From Dioszegia crocea (taxonomy: Eukaryota; Basidiomycota; Tremellomycetes; Tremellales; Bulleribasidiaceae), in assembly GCA_001600615.1 (NCBI GenBank), contig BCKK01000007.1:960431-1024430 (forward strand): a stretch of DNA of 64,000 bases, written 5' to 3'. Positions 33,301-44,348 of this stretch are shown here, piece by piece. Numbering within the stretch: position 1 is the first letter of the stretch; the number at the start of each line of letters is the position of its first letter. Under the pieces are notes generated by a model. That model was not told the origin of the DNA and did no database searches. It was given only the letters and a program-made list of their open reading frames with translations. The translations under genes were made by a program, and so were the position numbers.

Positions 33301-34017
33301 TGTATCCTGCTTGGTGAGTTGTTTGTCTCTTACGGTTCTCTACTAGCAAGGAAGCTCACGATACTCTAGGTTAAATGAGCTGAAGGCCATGTCGGGTCGA
33401 CTACGATCTGTGCGCGAAAAGCTATTCGATGTATTGACCAATAAACTCAAAACGCCGGGTACATGGACGCATATCAAGCGATCATCAGGAATGCAATGGT
33501 GAGTCTTGACAACTGAAGTATGGGCAACAGCTGATCAGGCAGTACATCCCTCTTACCTTCCAGCCAAGTAACCTCTCTAGCCCTCTCGCGCAATATCCAC
33601 ATCAACCCAGACGGTTCCTTCTCCCTCGGCGCGCTAAATGCGCCCAAAATCGAAATACTCGCTAGGGGTATCGATCAAGTAGTACGCGATTCGATCCGAG
33701 AGCAAGAAGAAGCGCAGGCACAGGCGATTGCGATGGAATTAGCACTGGTTGCGGCTAGAGAGGCAGCAGCGAAGGAAGAGGCTGAAGCTGCTGAGCGGGC
33801 TGCGAGGGATGCGGAAGAGAAGGCCAGAGAGGAAGATACGCTTTTGATGGAGGCGAGTATTGCGGATGCGATGGAACAGCAACGACGAGAAGAAGAGGAG
33901 GAGAAGAGAAGGGAAGAGGAAAGGGTTGAGATGGATGAGGCTATTAGGAAGGCGGCTGAACGGGCTGAGATGCAGAGGAAGGCAGAGGCGATTTTGGCTA
34001 GTATTGGCGCGTTGTAG
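30356..34017 (+). CDS. Zn2Cys6 DNA-binding domain fused to a degenerate aspartate aminotransferase domain (947 aa)
   Basis: Sixteen exons: 30356-31164, 31216-31226, 31280-31293, 31345-31348, 31411-31415, 31472-31500, 31546-31614, 31696-31960, 32031-32134, 32190-32451, 32507-32749, 32797-32901, 32947-33084, 33132-33313, 33370-33498 and 33543-34017. Residues 1-270 are acidic and disordered with a basic KGKRKRRSK patch. The zinc cluster has Cys at 272, 275, 282, 288, 291 and 300 (CX2CX6CX5CX2CX8C). Residues ~420-830 follow the AAT fold: DPWANIPRA, GFREDNGRIFIPPTVR, LPIQGDEKFL, THTITGALRVAASFL, YCPSPTTVEDE, LPTGIELNASQW, SQGLSTGDVDRDA, MYHSHPAPWGAQIV. The schiff-base Lys position reads SFDAAMG. 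Residues ~835-947 form a long Glu/Arg/Ala helix. Probably a nuclear regulator using a dead enzyme fold for ligand binding or dimerisation; this is inference. A split into two genes is unlikely, since only ~60 nt with clean splice signals separate the halves. Confidence 0.82.
31345..31415 (+). other. Two micro-exons (4 nt and 5 nt) inside the zinc cluster
   Basis: Exon 4 is 31345-31348 (AAAC) and exon 5 is 31411-31415 (AACAT). Joined after AGA they give Lys-Gln-His, which sets the CX6C spacing exactly. Alternative acceptors (for example joining GTAGAACAT) give seven residues between cysteines. Flanking introns are 51, 62 and 56 nt with GTGAGT or GTAAGT donors. Confidence 0.7.
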
Positions 34018-34157
34018 GCGGGGTAGAAGGAAACTTTTGCAGGGGACCGTAAGGCATAGAGATTACATCTTGTAGAGAGACTCCAAAATAGTTGTATTGT
34101 AAGCTTAGACTACTTGGCATGAGGTTTTGCTCATATCGGCATCAGGCTTTAAATCGC

Positions 34158-36029
34158 CTATAGCTCCATACGCATCATGACACCCTTAGTCCGAGTGACC
34201 TGGTCGTACCCAAGCGTACTCAGACTGATACCCCGGCCTGAATCCTTCCATCCGCTCCATGGCAAAGAAGGCTCCAAAGCGTCTGCACGGTTCAGATAGA
34301 CGGTGCCGCATTCGAGTTCTTCGGCGAAGTGGTTGAAGGCCGTGATGGAGTTTTGGGATTTGGGATCGGTCCATACTGAGGCGGTCTGAGAAGTTAGCTA
34401 TGAGGTCTGAGGCTACGCATGGGAAGAGTGGGGAGTATGGTGAGCCCGGAACGGAAGGTTGTGAAGAGGGTAAGGGATATCGAGAGATGAGATGGCGCGA
34501 GATTCGTTTGACGAGAGTACAAGTGGTGAAAAAATTGGGAATGGTCTTCGATGCTGGGATCTCAGAACTCACCAAACCGTACGGCGAGTCATTCATCAAA
34601 CTCAATGCCTCTTCGTCGCTCTCAACCTTCATAATACCGACCACTGGGCCGAAAGTCTCCTCCATCATCACTTCCATTTCTGTCGAATCAGTTTAGCCCA
34701 TATACATAAGATGAGAGCGTGGCAACTGACTGTGATCAACATTGACAAGGACGGTAGGCCCCAGAAGCGCCGTGCCCTCTTTCGCTTCAGGGAAGGAAGA
34801 TTCATCAAGTGCTGCTGTCGCACCAGCCGAGACTAGGAAAGGGATCAGCTGTATTTCCGAGACCAATTGCCGCGCGGAATGAAGCTCACCAGCATCCTTA
34901 ATCTGCTTCCTTATCCTTGCGGCACTGGCGACACTAACCACCGGTCCCAACGTAGTCTCCTTCTTACTTGGGTCACCCAATTTGTAGGCACTGGCAAGCT
35001 CCACAAACTTCTTGACAAACTCATCATATACCGCCGCATGGCAATATATCCTCTCGATGGAACAACAGCTCTGTCCTGAATTGAACATGGCCCCATCCAC
35101 CAGATTCTCCGCCGTATACCCAACATCGGCATCCTCACGGACGTACGCTGGGTCTTTCCCGCCCAATTCTAGCCCAACACCCTTGAAACCCTGTCCGCCC
35201 GATGCGGCCCGCGCGACGGCCCGTCCACCCGCTACTGATCCAGTGAATGAGATGAAGTCGATTCGGGTGTCGGTGGCGAGGTGTGATAGGGTCAGATCTT
35301 GGCTTAGGTGGATTGCCTGAAGAACTTTATCGGGCAGACCGGCAGAGGCGAAGGTTTCGAGGAACCGTTCGGCCGATGAAGGGGTTTGAGGCGCGGGTTT
35401 GAGGAGGACCGAATTGCCAGAGAGGATAGCGGGGAGGACAGAGTTGACTGTGCACATGTGAGGGAAGTTCCAGGGTGTCATTACGCTAGACGTATGAGCT
35501 TTGGGCCTGGCAGTACGTGGCAGCGGAATGAGCTTACGCAATGACTCCAACGGGCTGCTTGACGAGTGTCAACTTCATGGCGTCTGAGCTGGACTCGGTC
35601 TGGGGGATGGGTGCAAGACAATCCTTGGCAATCTTGATCAGGTGTCTTGCGCGGTAGAGAGTACCGTTGACCTCACCCTTGGAACTGCCGATAGGTCTGA
35701 GAGTCAGCTTAGTCAGATCCGACTATCGGCAACGACGAGCTCACCTGCCCATCTGGGTCGAGATGTCCTCCGCGATCAAATCGCCGATCTTTTCATACTC
35801 TATCTAGTCCATTAGCTATTTGAGATCTCTTACTCTTCAAGACTTAGCTCACCAGCCACTTCTCCGCAATCGCAATCCGATCCTCAAGCGGGACTTTCTT
35901 CCATGATTTCTGAGCCTTGACAGCTTCGGCAATGACGTTATCGAGCTGTTTTTCCGACAAAAGCGGGCGAGTACAGACAGGCTCTTGCGTGTATGGGGAG
36001 ATGGTAGTTTGGATGTTGACGTTGGACAT
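34158..36029 (-). CDS. NAD(P)-dependent aldehyde dehydrogenase (475 aa)
   Basis: Exons 36029-35853, 35803-35745, 35696-35538, 35485-34890, 34832-34731, 34679-34573 and 34385-34158 (1428 nt). Domain order is typical ALDH: MTPWNFPHMCTVNSVLPAIL, the nucleotide-site FTGSVAGGRAVA, the catalytic Glu in LELGGKDPAYV and the catalytic Cys in FNSGQSCCSIERIY. ETFGPVVGIMKV and LPWSGWKDSGRG follow. Normal length for a soluble ALDH. There is no N-terminal targeting signal, so it is probably cytosolic. It oxidises an aldehyde to the acid; the substrate cannot be told, though the SSADH/ALDH9-like class fits. One intron is 187 nt. Divergent from NHP2 with 228 nt between starts. Confidence 0.93.
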
Positions 36030-36257
36030 GTTGACTATGTGTATAGTGAGTGGAGTAGAATATGCCTTATCGTTCGTAGGGTGAAGGAGGAATGTGGGGT
36101 AGTGGCGGCAAGAGTGCGGGGTAGAAGGATTAGTTTTATCGTCTATTCTTTGTATTTTATCCCGGACATTTCTAATTTCCTAGACAATGAGACTGACACT
36201 GACGGCTATACATTACAACCCATACCCTAACCTACCTACCCACCCGCCAACGCCAAC

Positions 36258-37177
36258 ATGTCAGCAGCAGAAGTAGCACCCAAGAAGGAGAAGAAGGACA
36301 AGAAGAGAAAGTCCGAAGCTGCCGATGGAGCCGTAGCGCCCGTAGCTGTCGCCCCACCAGAGGGGTCAGCGAGCGCCGAGGCGGTAGCGATGGAAGTGGA
36401 TGGAGAGCAGGCCGCCAAGAAGGTCAAGAAGGAGAAGAAGGACAAGTCGAGGAAGAGTGTAGGTGGTGAGGCTGCCGAGGGGGATGAAAAGGTGGGTTTG
36501 CGGCTCTCCTGAAGGAAACATCACCCTATTAACGCTCTAATCGCGTCTATGGGGGCAATGAAATTGTGCTGATCATTGCAGCCCGAATTCTACGTCCCAA
36601 CCGACGCCATCTCCCCCATCGCTCACCCTCTCGCCCCCCGCAAACTCCAAAAGAAGCTCTTCCGGACTGTCAAGAAGGCCTCCAAGGCCCGTCAGCTCAA
36701 ACGAGGAGTGAAGGAAGTGGTCAAGGCACTACGGAAGGGAGAGAAGGGGCTGTTGTTGCTGGCGAGCAACATCACACCTGTGGATGTCATCAGCCACATG
36801 CCACTGATGGCGGAAGAGGCTTCAGGTGTTGAGTACTGCTGGGTGTTGAGCAAGTGAGTGTTGGTTCTGCAGCAAGACTATACGCTTGGTCTGGTTTGCC
36901 ATACCTGGATATATGCTGATTGTTCAGGGAGGAACTTGGAGCTGCTTCAGGGACAAAACGAGCGACATCTTGCGTTCTCATATCGTACGTCTCCCCTATC
37001 TTATCGGAGATCCTGCGCTGATAATCCAGACCCAACCCCGCCAAACGATCAGCACCGAAAGATGGTGCGGCACCAGCACGGGCTGCACCATCAGCAGAGG
37101 AGCTATCGGACTTGAAGGAAGCACTGGAAGAGTGTATGAAGGAGGTGTCGAAGTTGGACACGGAGGTGAAAATTTAG
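36258..37177 (+). CDS. NHP2: Nhp2, H/ACA snoRNP protein (236 aa)
   Basis: Exons 36258-36491, 36582-36853, 36928-36984 and 37030-37177 (711 nt). The L7Ae-type core spans about residues 80-200: FYVPTDAISPIAHPLAPRKL, QLKRGVKEVVKALRKGEKGL, LLLASNITPVDVISHMPLM, VEYCWVLSKEELGAASGTKR, ATSCVLIS. The QLKRG(V/A)NEV and LAANITP-like signatures identify Nhp2. It binds H/ACA guide RNAs in the nucleolus with Cbf5, Nop10 and Gar1 for pseudouridylation. It carries a Lys-rich N-terminal extension (KKEKKDKKRK repeated) and an Ala-rich tail ending in a short helix, making it longer than yeast Nhp2 (~156 aa). Confidence 0.93.
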
Positions 37178-37505
37178 AAATGTCCGATTTGGATGTGGGC
37201 GAAGATTTTGTTTTGGTGGGACCTCTTATTTTCTTCTGGCATGTATTGTATCTTTCCGTCTGAAGGCTACTCGAGCTACGAGCGACGAGTCTGAGTGACA
37301 TGCTCAGCAAGTCTGAGCAATATTTGTGAAGATGGAATTTGAGTCGCACGGATTACCTGAGACAGCCAGACTAAAGTCGCGAATTCGAATCAGCAGCTGA
37401 GCAGTCAACCTCACACATCAACCATACATACCTTGACTCTGTCTACCCTCTGCCTCATAAACACCACACTACATAGTCGCACCTCATCCAGTCCGGTTTG
37501 ACAGG
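37178..37505. promoter_or_regulatory. NUP82 upstream region
   Basis: 328 nt between NHP2 and NUP82, both on plus. No gene seen. Confidence 0.3.
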
Positions 37506-40500
37506 ATGACGGACACCATCCCCTGCTCATTCCATACACTACACCAACACTCTATATTCCAACCCGCGCCTCCTTCACCCGACGCCTCTGACCCTGCCCC
37601 TGACACCCAGGATGATCTTATCCCCTCACGCAAGCAGCGTCTGGTGATGCGGGACAAGGAGATCATAGTTGCCGTTGGAAAAGAAGTAAGGCTGGCAAAT
37701 CTATCAGGAGACGGGTTTGAAGTTCGGAATGGATCTATTGGCAAATACAGCGTAAGCCCCTTGGTCCCCACCTTGTCTTCAGGAGCTAATAACTCAGACC
37801 CTGATATCCCCGGCTCTGACATTTGATATCCAATCCCTTACCCTCAATCCCACCGGCCGCCTCTTGGCCATCATTGGCCGAACTCAACTTGTCATTCTTG
37901 CTCTCCCCCGTGCTGGCTCTGTCGGGCGCGGAGAGGTGCCTTGCAGATCCATCATAATCGACGCACCCCAATACTCCTCTGGAAGCCTCATAAATATCTC
38001 GAAGGTCCTCTGGCACCCTTTAGGCCAGAACGGAGAGAGTCTCTGGGTCCTCTCGTCCGACGGTCAACTGCGGTACGTTCTATCACTTTGTCTGCAGACC
38101 ATGGCTGACGGTACAGGGAATATGACATTCAATCGCCCCATGACCCCACTCAGACATTCGCATTCCTCCCTCCCTCCCCCTCGGCCGGATCGTACTTCTC
38201 AGCCGTCGATCCCCTCTCCCGAATGGCCTCATCATTCACTTTCGGCCCATCGTCCCGCGCGGGCTGGGGCGAATGTAGCATCTACGGTCTATTGGCAAAT
38301 GGGGATTTATACACCCTTTGTCCCGTCATTCCATTCCGGACTGAAGTGACAATTAAGTGGGTGCAGAGATTGAAGAGCTACGTCGGGCAGAAAGGGACGG
38401 AAGAGGAGGGTTATTGGTTAGAGGGGGTAATGAGGCAGATTCGATTGGAAGATAAGGTCGGGGTGGCGGGGGTGGGATCACCAGAGGGAAAGCCGACGCC
38501 GACGCCTAAATTGAGTGTATTGGGTCGGTCGACAATGCTTAGGCCCCAAGAGAAGAAAGAGGAGATTGATACGGATCAACTCGTCCGGCTTCACCCACCA
38601 CATATGACGCTATCGGGCGGTCCGGCGCCAGGCGCACATGCGGAGGTGGAGAGGCAAGGGCCGGTGGTGCTTGAGGGTGGAGAAGAAGGAGACGAGGAGG
38701 ATGTGGCGGGGGATTTGGTGCTGCTGAGTGTTAGCGGGGAGGCGAAGGGTGGGAAGGGGAAGGCAGAAGTTAGGGTGTTGGGCGTTTGTTGGGGCTCGGG
38801 TAGGGTGGATGTGGGTATTGAGGTTGAGCGGGTACAGGGGCGGTGGGCTACATTGCGGGGATCAAGAGTGAGTAATTTCTAGGTTGATGGTTTGACATCG
38901 TCTCGCTCTTGACTGGAGGCCAGTGATTCAATGGCGGGCATCGCATGTGTAGGAGCCAGGGAAGAGCATGATAGCTTGAACCAGGAATATCCAATTTGCT
39001 CCTTCTGGTCATTTGCTGGTCTCGAATGAATTACACAGAGCAGAGACTGACGTATCTAGTCGAAATCACCAACTGTGACGACTATACCCATCATTGAATC
39101 GATCCAGCTGGACGTTCCCGCAGATTACTCCTCCGGTTCTTCATCATTCACACCCGACCCTCTCCACCCTGACACATTCTACATCCAGCACAGCACGGGT
39201 GTCGATGCCATTTCCGTCCAGGGTATGGTTACGGCCTTGACGACCGGAGCTAGGGATATCCCAGCTTGTGATGTCGCCCAACTTGTCTCTACTGCCGGGT
39301 AAGCTGAGTACCCATTTGTACGTTCGGGCCGAGAGCTGATAATCTAGTGCTAAGTCTCAGTCCATTGAGGGTCTTACCACCTGCTACAACTTTAGCCTGG
39401 GCTACGGCGTACTTGCTCTTAGCTCTGGGAATCGTCTCGCGGCTGTCGAGTTAGATTACCGAAGTACCGACAAGACCGACACCCCTGTCCCTACTATACC
39501 TACCGCCGCTGCTTCCACGGAAAATTCGACCAGTCCAGATAACTCCCTCCTCACTTCCCAACCTCTCAATCTCGATCACATCCTCTCCACCCTCCGCCTA
39601 CCTCCAGCCCTGACCACCTCCCGCTCCGCCCTACAAAAACTATCCACAGCCAGAAAGCCCCTGGAGACCATCGGCGCTGAACACCTTCGTGCCATTGGCG
39701 ATCTCATCTCCAATCTCCAATCCCGCATTGAGGCTATTCGGACCGCATCACAGGCAGTCGAACGACACCTCGATCTTCAGACGAGGGAGTTCCAGCGTCA
39801 GATCCAACTCCTTCAGGCGTCGTCTGATGGATTGGAGCGGGTCAAGAAGCACGATGCGGTCAAGAGGGCCGAAGGGATGATGCTGGAGCAAGGAAGGTTG
39901 GCGGGCCGGATGGATAAGGTCCTTAGTGGGTTGACGGGCATGTATCGACCGCCCATTGGGGAGGTTGAGAAGGTGTGGTTTGGGCAGTTGGAGGGGTTGA
40001 GGAAGGCGGTCAGGGGTAGTGATGGGTTTGGAGTGCATAGTGGGGGAGGGTTGGCGGGCCAAGTGGAGGAGGTAAGTGCGACTCAATCTATTTATTCCTC
40101 CAGCCCCTTTACGCCGCCTCGTCTTCCCTTCTTGCTGCGTTCTTCTCATCTTCCTCCACTTTCCCAATCTTTCCATTTGTTCGTCAGTCTGAACTGCGGC
40201 ATAACCACCGCTTCATCCCATCAGTCTTCCTTCTACCTTCTTCCTCTCTTCCTTCTTCCTTCTTCTTCCTTTTTCTTCCTTCTTCTTCCTTCTTCCTCTG
40301 CTGTCTTCCTTCTTCCTCTGCTGTCTTCCTTCTTCTTCTTCTTCATTCTTCCTTCTGCTCCTCCCTTTTTTCCTTCTTCTTCTCTTCCTCCTGCTCACTT
40401 CTTACTTGGGCACTGCCCTTTTTGAACTGTATTTCTGCATAATTATGACTGCATTTAAATACGCCTCCTTACCCTTTTCCTACTTCGTCTTCTCTGTCTC

Positions 40501-40910
40501 CTCCCCCCTTCCTGTCTTCCGCTCCCCATATTTTCTATTCCTCACTTCCTTCTGCGCTGTCTCCCATCCACCTCTATGCTGTCCTTTGACTAGCTCGCAC
40601 TCCCCTGTACCCGCTTCCCATACACTCCCTGTAACTTTTCCACATATCTACCATTCCCGATCTGCGCATCTTTGGGATATAGGATCAATCGCTGACATGT
40701 AATCAGCTGGAGAACGAGTTGGACGAGCTGAAGCCAGCCGCCGAAGCGGCCATTCGTGACTTATCCACCGCACCTCCCCCAAAGAAGGCAGGCCCTAAAC
40801 AACTTCGCCCCCTGGAAAGCGCGCTATACCAAAAAATGGACGAAATCGGCCAACTCATGCGTAAAATGGACGGGCTGCGGATGGAGGTGGAGAACGCAGC
40901 TTCTGGCTAG
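37506..40910 (+). CDS. NUP82: Nucleoporin Nup82/Nup88 (812 aa)
   Basis: Exons 37506-37751, 37798-38072, 38117-38867, 39060-39298, 39348-40071 and 40707-40910 (2439 nt). The N-terminal half is a beta-propeller: LTLNPTGRLLAIIGRTQLVI, ISKVLWHPLGQNGESLWVL, EYDIQSPHDPTQTF. After it comes DTFYIQHSTGVDAISVQGM, a signature of Nup88. The C-terminal third is coiled coil (IGDLISNLQSRIEAIRTASQ, VERHLDLQTREFQRQIQLL, ALYQKMDEIGQLMRKMDGL). It sits on the cytoplasmic face of the pore with the Nup159/Nup62 partners and helps mRNA export. The intron at 38868-39059 (192 nt) might hide an extra exon. The last intron is 635 nt and repetitive. Confidence 0.87.
40072..40706 (+). repeat. 635-nt pyrimidine-repeat intron of NUP82
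   Basis: Donor GTAAGT at 40072, branch GCTGAC near 40691 and acceptor AATCAG at 40706. About 40215-40410 is nearly pure C/T with CTTCTT runs and a 20-nt unit (CTTCCTTCTTCCTCTGCTGT) repeated in tandem near 40300-40330. More than ten times the usual intron length here. Confidence 0.8.
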
Positions 40911-41095
40911 GCGTCCTTCTGTATCGCAGTCGACTAGCCTCTGTTCTATCAAATCAGATATATACTATGATTCTCCTTACGTTATTTGGCGTTTCATGTT
41001 GTGAGCCTAATAAAGATGGTCGACGGGTCAAGACGCGTCTATCAGCAGATCTGTCCATTAAGTACAGCTGCTACAGGTCTGACAAGACCAGCGTG

Positions 41096-43968
41096 ATGAT
41101 TGCCGAAGTTCTGCTCGCTCTGTCAGGCCATCAATCGGCCTTCTTCGCCCCGAATCCAGCCACCACATCATTTTCTGTTCCCCCATCACTCGCCGAGTAC
41201 CTTCATCCCGGCGAAGTGGCATCCCTAAACCACCTCGGAATACTGGCATACCGCTACAAGCATATCCGATCATGGGCACTTGACATACAGACCCGATCAC
41301 GGACAGCCGTCCTCCACGAAACCTCCTCTAAAAAGGGCAAAGAACGCGCCGAGCCCCTCGCGTCGAGCGACGCGCCGTCAAACTTCGATGGCGCGTATGC
41401 TTCTACTCTAGCTGCGGGTATCCTGGAGGTGTTGAAGGAGTATGAGCTACAGATAGTAGAGACGGAAGCGAAGATTTTGGCTATCGATCCGAGCTTGGTG
41501 CAGGATGGGAAGAATCAAGTCCCGCTCTCAAGCCTCGTTGCTTCTTTCGATGCCTGGCAGCCTGTCTTCGCTTCCCTCTCCCTGCTCGTCGACACACTCT
41601 CCCATCCTCTCGATGCTGCCGGAACCCCCTGGACTTCCGGACAACTCATACATCGCCTCACTACCCTCTGCGACACAGGCAACCCCCGCCTTCGATCTAT
41701 CTACCTCACCCTCCTACATGGCTTACGAGTACTTTTCCTTACCCATCTCGTCGCTTTCCTCCTCTTTGGCCTAGCCCCAGCCTCTTCCTCCTCCGCCTCC
41801 CCTTCTATCGGTATCGATGTCGGTCCCGATCCCCTTAGCCCACAACATCGTGTATATCGGCTCAACGCAGACCTCTTCCCACCGGCCATAGGCGGCCGGA
41901 CGAGGGAGAGTGTGCTCTACGTGGGAAGGGTCGCGGCGACGCTGAGGAGGGAGGGCCGGGGGCTGCCAGTCGGAGTCATAGCAAGATTGAGGGAGGAGCT
42001 TATGGCCGTGGAAGATCTGGATGATGGGGGAGGATTAGGCAACGCTGTATCGAGGGCCAGAGCGGAAGTAGGAGAGTGAGTTGGTTCCTCTGTTTGTGGG
42101 TACGTCTAACGAGTGAGCGAGAAACTGACCATACCAGGTGGCTATGGAAGAATGTCTTGACAGGTCAACAAGTATCGGAAGCTTTTGAGACGTTGTAAGC
42201 TGCCTCACCTCATCTGCGCTGTACAAGCTGACAGGTCCAGCGGCGACTACTTCCTCCTCCGCAAAGCCGACTTTGCTCTTTCCCTCATCCGCGAAGTCCA
42301 CCAGCTCTCACATACCAAACTCCTCACTGCCAACCCCCGCTCCTCTACATCCGTTATCCGCGATGCCGACCTCACCACGGCTCTCCTCCGTGCCAGCCCG
42401 GGCACTTCAGCCGAGACGGACGCGAATCTCGAGAAGCTCAGCTTTAAGCTAGAGCATGGACCGCTCAGGCCCATCATGCCTTCCGTCAGCACGCGAAAAA
42501 GACCTAAGCTCCTCCCCAGCGAGGCCGTAACGGCGAGCGCTACGAGGGATCTTTTCAGCTCTGCGATCCTTGGCGCGCCTGTCGAACTCCGATACAAGAT
42601 CGGATGGCCGCTTGACCTCTTCATGACCCCCTCTTCCATCTCCACCTACTCTGACATCCACGCCTACCTCTTTGCACTCAGAGATACGCACGTGCGTGTG
42701 ACCGATGCCTGGGCGAGGTTGTCCACGGCATATCGACTCCGGCAAAAACGAGGCGGAATCCGGACCGGAAACGACCTCGATGAACCCAGTCGGAAACTGA
42801 GCAAAATCACATGGAGTACAGCTCGCACCATGCTCTTCTTCCTCGATCAGCTTCTGGGACACTTCACGACTGATATCATCGACGTGCAGCACCGACGCCT
42901 CATTGATGATCTGGACATAGTAGGGTTAAATGAGGAGAGAAGGGCAGATGGAGATCTGGCGAGGTCGAGGTCGAACACTGGCTTTTCGCCCGCTGCTTCT
43001 ATCCGGGAAAGAAGGCAGAAATCCTCCATATCTCGATTCGACTCTCTTAAGTCGATGGGCGGATCGGTCAGGGGTGATGGGACGGTATCGCCCACGAGCG
43101 ATGTGGATGCTGGGTCTGTTCGCTCAAAGCTTGCACCTCCAATTCCCCGGCGTACCCAAGCTACTTTTCTAGATTTCCTGTCTCTAAGGTGAGCTAACAA
43201 CTTTCGCATTGTGTCGATTCACCAAAAGCTGACTCCCAGGCAAATGCATTCCCGTCACCTCTCCTTCCTGCGTGATGGCCTCCTTCTGTCAGATCCCAAC
43301 ATCGCGACCCTCATCCGAGACATTATGGACACGTGCAAGCGCTTCGCTGGACTTTTGGATAGATGGGGCGGCGATGGGGTTCCTGAAGCGCTATCAAGCG
43401 AGGCGGACGAGGTCACTCATCCGCGGCTTGTTCAGATGTCGGAAATCGCACGGGTTAGTTATGCAGATCACGCATACGTCGTAGTATTTGGTAAGTGGCA
43501 CAGCTGACCTTTTCTAGACTTTCAATGAACAGCTCTCAGACTTCTTCCGCGCCCTTCTCGACACCCAAAACCCCCAATTGGCGAAAGACGACGCCTCATC
43601 AAACGGTACATCCGGAACATCCTTCTCCAGGACCGCACGGACAGTTCAGATGTCTCGTCTGATGTCTAGGCAGCAGAGCGGGTTTTCGGTCGTTTCTGCC
43701 CGTCGGGCGAATAATGGGAGTGGGAAGGCCAGGTCAAAGGCGGATATTGAGAAGGAAGATAAGGGGATGGAGGCTGAGGCGGCGATGAGCCGGCATATCG
43801 AGCAGCGTAAGTTATGTGCCAAACGGATGAGTTTCTCCCAGCGAAGAATCTAACTGACATACAATAGTTCTACTGCGCCTTGATTTCAATGGGATTCTGA
43901 CTGGTTGGATGTCGGCTGAGGATGAGGGTACGAAGAGCAGGAATGTGTTGGGCGAGGGCGGATTGTGA
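41096..43968 (+). CDS. GCP4: Gamma-tubulin complex component 4 (864 aa)
   Basis: Exons 41096-42075, 42138-42194, 42235-43188, 43240-43453, 43518-43806 and 43868-43968 (2595 nt). The N-terminus MIAEVLLALSGHQSAFF is the hallmark start of GCP4. GRIP1 continues to about residue 330, and the GRIP2 half carries GDYFLLRKADFALSLIREV, YKIGWPLDLFMTPSSI, WSTARTMLFFLDQLLGHF and HSRHLSFLRDGLLL. It works at the spindle pole or centrosome in the gamma-tubulin ring complex. A Ser-rich disordered insertion (about residues 580-650) sits between the GRIP2 helices. The first ATG before the conserved motif is used; the upstream open frame is ignored. Confidence 0.92.
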
Positions 43969-44348
43969 GAGGCATGAGAGATTGAGATGGACATTCAGTG
44001 TCAACCTGTACTGGGGGAATTAGATTGGACGGTGAATGGGCTATAATGCAGAAAAAGACCGGGTAGTGTATTGCCGAATGCACCCAAGCGTCTGGAAGGA
44101 TATATACCGCAGATTCGCCGGACCCGCAGTCATGAGTGCCGCCAGATTTCCGCCTCTTTTCACAGGTGCGCATCTCTCAGGAGTGCCAGCATCAGCACTG
44201 CCGCCTGGACATTCAAGCGCGTAAAGGCGATTACATGTCGGCTCTTAACGAAGCTATATGACATTAGCTGGTCATCCTGCCTGCCTGTAAAGACATAGGG
44301 TGGGCGATGGGTAGCTCACTCAATCGGTAACGAGCGGTGGATGTACAC
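43969..44348. other. Convergent intergenic region
   Basis: 380 nt between the GCP4 and VPS33 stops. No tRNA fold or gene recognised. Confidence 0.35.

Noticed and set aside
39832..40425. Open frame running from NUP82 into the pyrimidine tract
   Set aside because: The in-phase intron with a proper branch site and the coiled-coil exon at 40707 explain the region better; the extra residues are simple Ser/Phe/Leu repeats.
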